Below are positions 61,110-64,000 of a stretch of DNA of 64,000 bases, one piece after another. How positions within the stretch are numbered: the first letter of the stretch is position 1; each line of letters opens with the position of its first letter. This DNA comes from Chloroflexota bacterium (GTDB taxonomy: Bacteria; Chloroflexota; Anaerolineae; Promineifilales; Promineifilaceae), in assembly GCA_017993775.1 (NCBI GenBank), contig JAGOMA010000010.1, positions 1 through 64,000 of the forward strand, read 5' to 3'. Made by a program: the position numbers and the translations under genes. The notes beneath the pieces were generated by a model. That model had not been told where the DNA came from. It saw only the letters and a program-made list of their open reading frames with translations, and searched no databases.

Positions 61110-62396
61110 GTGACTGAAAAATCTTCCCGTTTGCCCGGCTTCTATAAAAAGACATTAGCCGAACGCGCCGCAGAAGTAGCCCAATGGGCCAACCTGACGC
61201 CCGAAGAAATAGCTACCATCACCACAAATGGGCTGCAACCGGAACAAGCCGAATTGATGATCGAAAACGTCATCGGCACCTACGCTTTGCCCTTTGGCGT
61301 GGCTGCCAATTTCCAGATCAACGGCCGTGATTACCTCATCCCCATGGTCGTCGAAGAACCCAGCGTGGTCGCCGCCATCAGCCACGCCGCCAAGCTCATT
61401 CGCGCCGGCGGCGGCTTCACCGCCTCCACCAGCGACCCGGTCATGATCGGCCAGATTCAGGTACTGGACATCCCCGACATGGACGCCGCCATTGCCGCCC
61501 TGGAAGCCCACAAACCCGAACTGCTGGAACAGGCCGACTGCTGCGACAAACTGATGGTTTCTCTGGGCGGCGGCGCGCGCGCGCTGGAATTCCGCCCCTT
61601 CCCGGACACGCCGGTCGGCCCCATGCTCATCGTTCACTTGCACTACGACTGCCGCGATGCGATGGGCGCCAATGCCGTGAACACGGCCGTGGAAAACCTG
61701 GCCCCCATGATCGCCGACATCACCGGCGGTCGCACCAACCTGCGCATCCTATCCAATCTGGCCGACCAGCGCACGGCCACGGCCAGCGGCATCATCCCTG
61801 CCGCGGCGCTGGAGCGAGACGGCTACACCGGCACAGAAGTCGCCCGTTTCATTGCCGAAGCCAACGCCTTCGCCGTCGTCGATCCGTACCGCGCCGCCAC
61901 GCACAACAAAGGCATCATGAACGGCATCGACGCCGTGGTGATTGCCACGGGCAATGATTGGCGAGCGATTGAAGCCGGGGCACACTCATATGCTGCGCGA
62001 AACGGCCGTTATCAGGCCCTCACCGACTGGCATGTCACCGAAAATGGCGACCTATACGGCTCCATCACCCTGCCAATGGCTGTTGGCATCGTCGGCGGCG
62101 CCACCAAAGTCCACCCCACCGCCAAAGTCGCCATGAAACTCATGGGCATCCAATCCGCGCCTGAACTGGCCATGGTTTTGGCCTGCGTTGGCCTGGCGCA
62201 AAACCTGGCGGCCATCAAAGCCCTGTCTACGGTCGGCATCCAAAAAGGCCACATGCGCCTGCACGCCCGTCAGGTAGCCATCGCCGCCGGCGCAACCACC
62301 GATCAGGTTCAGGCCATTGCCAACCAATTGGCCGCCGAAAAGAAAATCAACATCGTCCGCGCGCAAGAACTGCTGGCGGAACTGAATCAGAGATAA
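61110..62396 (+). CDS. mvaA: Hydroxymethylglutaryl-CoA reductase, class II
   Basis: The 428-residue protein starts at GTG 61110 behind AGGAAGGAG. It has class II HMG-CoA reductase features: the catalytic Glu52 in ENVIGTY, Lys in HNKGIMNG, Asp in TGNDWRAIEAG, and His in KGHMRLH, with DAMGANAVNTA. It converts HMG-CoA to mevalonate (or the reverse). It forms a run with HMG-CoA synthase and thiolase, so it is the likely biosynthetic enzyme; the class I-like homologue at 20056 stands alone. Confidence 0.93.
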   Translation: MTEKSSRLPGFYKKTLAERAAEVAQWANLTPEEIATITTNGLQPEQAELMIENVIGTYALPFGVAANFQINGRDYLIPMVVEEPSVVAAISHAAKLIRAGGGFTASTSDPVMIGQIQVLDIPDMDAAIAALEAHKPELLEQADCCDKLMVSLGGGARALEFRPFPDTPVGPMLIVHLHYDCRDAMGANAVNTAVENLAPMIADITGGRTNLRILSNLADQRTATASGIIPAAALERDGYTGTEVARFIAEANAFAVVDPYRAATHNKGIMNGIDAVVIATGNDWRAIEAGAHSYAARNGRYQALTDWHVTENGDLYGSITLPMAVGIVGGATKVHPTAKVAMKLMGIQSAPELAMVLACVGLAQNLAAIKALSTVGIQKGHMRLHARQVAIAAGATTDQVQAIANQLAAEKKINIVRAQELLAELNQR

Positions 62397-62449
62397 GCTG
62401 TGGGCTAACAGGTAACAGCTGCTAGCCATAAGCGGCTCAAAAGGAAATT

Positions 62450-63523
62450 ATGAACGCATACAATCCATCTAACGGACTTATGAAACCCGACAGGCCAGTG
62501 GGCATTGTGGGGTATGGGGCTTATGTGCCCCGTTATCGCATTCCCGCCGCCGAAATTTCCCGCATGTGGACCGGCGGCACGGGCGGCGTGCCCATCAAAG
62601 AAAAAGCCGTCAATGGCCTGGATGAAGACGTGGCCACCATGTCGATTGAGGCCGCCCGCAACGCCATGCTGCGCGCCCAAATCAATCCCCAGGAAATCCG
62701 CGCCGTCTGGGTAGGCAGCGAAAGCCACCCCTATGCCGTCAAACCCACCAGCACCATCGTCGCCGAAGCCATCGGCGCCGTGCCCAACACGCAGGCCGCC
62801 GACTGGGAATTCGCCTGCAAGGCGGGCACAGAAGCGATGCAAGCCGCCATTGCCTTTGTTGGTTCCGGCATGGCCCGCTACGCGCTGAGCATTGGCATGG
62901 ACACAGCCCAGGGGCGGCCCGGCGATGCGCTGGAATACACGGCCGCTGCCGGCGGCGCAGCCATCCTCATCGGTCCGGCGGATGAGTCTTTGGTTCTGAT
63001 TGATGGCTCTTACTCTTTCGTTACTGATACGCCGGACTTCTGGCGACGCGCCCACGCCGACTATCCATCGCACGGCGACCGCTTCACTGGCGAACCGGCT
63101 TACTTTAAACATGTGCTGGGCGCGGCGGAGGCTTTGATGACGGCCGTTAACCGCACCGCCAGCGATTACCGTTGGGCCGTCTTCCACCAGCCCAACGCCA
63201 AATTCCCCGAACGCGCCGCGCAAACCCTGGGCTTCGCCCCCGACCAATTCAAAGTTGGTCTGCTCAGCCCACGCATTGGCAACACCTATTCCGGCTCCAC
63301 CATGATCGGCCTGACCGCCATTTTGGATGTAGCCGAACCCGGCGACCGCATTCTGATGGTCAGCTATGGCTCAGGCGCCGGCTCCGACGCCTTCGATCTA
63401 CAAGTCACCGAACGATTGCCAGAAATGCGCAATCTGGCTATTTCCACCGAAGGCTATATCGCTCGCCGCACCGAAATTGACTACGCCACTTATACACGTT
63501 TTCGGGACAAGCTCAAACTTTAA
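62450..63523 (+). CDS. Hydroxymethylglutaryl-CoA synthase, archaeal-type
   Basis: The 357-residue protein condenses acetyl-CoA and acetoacetyl-CoA to HMG-CoA. It has [27 protein letters not shown], the catalytic Cys123 in [12 protein letters not shown] and His in [10 protein letters not shown], with [12 protein letters not shown]. Length and motifs fit the archaeal HMG-CoA synthase group. It lies between mvaA and the thiolase on one strand. AAGGAA precedes the ATG 62450. Confidence 0.92.
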   Translation: MNAYNPSNGLMKPDRPVGIVGYGAYVPRYRIPAAEISRMWTGGTGGVPIKEKAVNGLDEDVATMSIEAARNAMLRAQINPQEIRAVWVGSESHPYAVKPTSTIVAEAIGAVPNTQAADWEFACKAGTEAMQAAIAFVGSGMARYALSIGMDTAQGRPGDALEYTAAAGGAAILIGPADESLVLIDGSYSFVTDTPDFWRRAHADYPSHGDRFTGEPAYFKHVLGAAEALMTAVNRTASDYRWAVFHQPNAKFPERAAQTLGFAPDQFKVGLLSPRIGNTYSGSTMIGLTAILDVAEPGDRILMVSYGSGAGSDAFDLQVTERLPEMRNLAISTEGYIARRTEIDYATYTRFRDKLKL

Positions 63524-63551
63524 ATTGACGATTGACGGTTCAATCGTCAAT
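63524..63551. repeat. 12-bp inverted repeat between HMG-CoA synthase and thiolase genes
   Basis: ATTGACGATTGA (63524-63535) pairs exactly with TCAATCGTCAAT (63540-63551) around a 4-base loop right after the synthase stop. It is followed by the tandem AAATCGT repeats up to the thiolase ATG. Confidence 0.65.
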
Positions 63552-63576
63552 CGCAAATCGTAAATCGTAAATCACT

Positions 63577-64000
63577 ATGAACGTATCAATCATTGGCATT
63601 GGACAAACTGAAGTTAAAGAAATGTGGGAAACCTCCATCCGCCATCTGGCGTGGTACGCCATCGAGGCGGCTTTGGATGACGCCCACATCAGCAAAGTTG
63701 GCGCGCTGTTCGTGGGCAACATGCTCTCCGGCGAACTGAGCCAGCAAAACCATTTGGGCGCGCTGGTCGCCGATTTTGCCGGCATGCGCGGCATCGAGGC
63801 GGTCACGGTGGAAGCGGCCGACGCTTCCGGCGGGATGGCGCTGCGACAGGCCATTTTGGCCGTCAAAAGCGGCCTGGTAGAAACGGCGCTGGCCGTCGGC
63901 GTGGAAAAAATGACCGATCAGACCGGCTCTGTGGTGACATCGGCTATGGCCTACGGCCTGGACGCTGATTATGAGGCCATGCAAGGATTGACGATGGCCG
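63577..64000 (+). CDS. Thiolase-family protein (archaeal-type), N-terminal part; catalytic Cys replaced by Asp
   Basis: About 141 residues are visible. The fold is an archaeal-type acetyl-CoA acetyltransferase (VSIIGIGQTEVKEMWETS, ALFVGNMLSGELSQQNHLGA, LAVGVEKMTDQTGS). Normal enzymes read VEAACASGG; here it is VEAADASGG, so the nucleophilic Cys is Asp82 (GAC at 63820-63822). It follows the synthase gene and should be part of the thiolase/HMG-CoA synthase complex, possibly with a DUF35 protein beyond the window. Loss of the Cys would block normal thiolysis or condensation. Sequence error cannot be excluded. Confidence 0.85.
   Translation, partial: MNVSIIGIGQTEVKEMWETSIRHLAWYAIEAALDDAHISKVGALFVGNMLSGELSQQNHLGALVADFAGMRGIEAVTVEAADASGGMALRQAILAVKSGLVETALAVGVEKMTDQTGSVVTSAMAYGLDADYEAMQGLTMA

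Larger units (their letters stand above)
1..64000. repeat. Highly iterated palindrome ACGGCCGT, dispersed over the whole window
   Basis: The octamer ACGGCCGT, often flanked as AACGGCCGTT, occurs roughly 130 times by manual count, about once per 500 bases. It lies in genes on both strands and in gaps. Base composition alone would predict about two copies. In coding DNA it is read as Thr-Ala-Val, (Asn/Asp/Tyr)-Gly-Arg or Arg-Pro depending on frame, so these tripeptides recur throughout the proteins. It resembles in behaviour, not in sequence, the cyanobacterial HIP1 element. Examples: 4856, 4874, 10430, 22193, 31732, 39481 and 51025. Confidence 0.85.

Noticed and set aside
63524..63576. AAATCGT short tandem repeats as a CRISPR or regulatory array
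   Set aside because: Only a few 7-8 base units, no spacers; part of the local inverted repeat.

Overview
The window looks like chromosomal DNA from an uncultured Chloroflexota bacterium, probably of the Anaerolineae/Promineifilales type. This is inferred from gene content: a mevalonate pathway with archaeal-like HMG-CoA synthase and thiolase, giant cyclase-AAA-TPR proteins, a CpaE-like REC-ParA fusion, PspA/PspC without a classical psp operon, and many GTG starts. There is no lineage marker such as rRNA. About 130 copies (manual count) of the 8-bp palindrome ACGGCCGT are spread over both strands, inside and outside genes, which gives the DNA a distinctive signature. I see no insertion sequences, phage genes or CRISPR arrays.

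Layout. 1-3699 (minus): CAP-domain protein, 2-hydroxyacid dehydrogenase, proB and the start of proA. 3913-5597: small membrane proteins and a PspC/PspA envelope-stress module. 5597-13088: an exopolysaccharide cluster (glycosyltransferase, two Wzz-like proteins, BY-kinase-like ATPase, GT-C-like membrane protein, RmlA-type and UDP-glucose pyrophosphorylases). 13117-23295: trmFO, histidine kinase, hflX, M20 peptidase, acyl-CoA dehydrogenase, a class I-like HMG-CoA reductase and an RlmI-like methyltransferase. 23341-29005 (minus): two overlapping cyclase-AAA genes whose cyclase domains have lost complementary catalytic residues. 29432-32986: smc. 34062-44337: the most interesting region, described below. 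44402-48407: MoxR, DUF58 and DUF4129 proteins. 49179-54804: bifunctional FtcD, an M23 lipoprotein, an SDR and a MoeA-PBP fusion. 55008-60712: tRNA-Lys, signal peptidase I, a zinc-finger protein, a nucleotidyltransferase, a REC-ParA fusion and a membrane protein. 61110-64000: HMG-CoA reductase (class II), HMG-CoA synthase and a thiolase that runs off the end.

The stand-out system is a complete-looking bacterial ubiquitin-like conjugation locus on the plus strand. It encodes an E1-like adenylating enzyme, an 88-residue ubiquitin-like protein ending in Gly, an E2 with HPN and catalytic Cys, two JAMM/MPN+ peptidases of different architecture, and two RING/treble-clef zinc proteins, one membrane-anchored. 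It is preceded by a dynamin-like GTPase, an uncharacterised protein and a CAP-domain protein without a signal peptide. Several gene junctions carry long inverted repeats. The TM segments in one JAMM protein and one RING-like protein suggest that conjugation or deconjugation happens at the cytoplasmic membrane. Single ubiquitin-like cassettes are known from bacteria; the full E1-E2-RING-two-JAMM set next to a dynamin-like GTPase and a MoxR/DUF58 cluster has, as far as I know, no assigned function.
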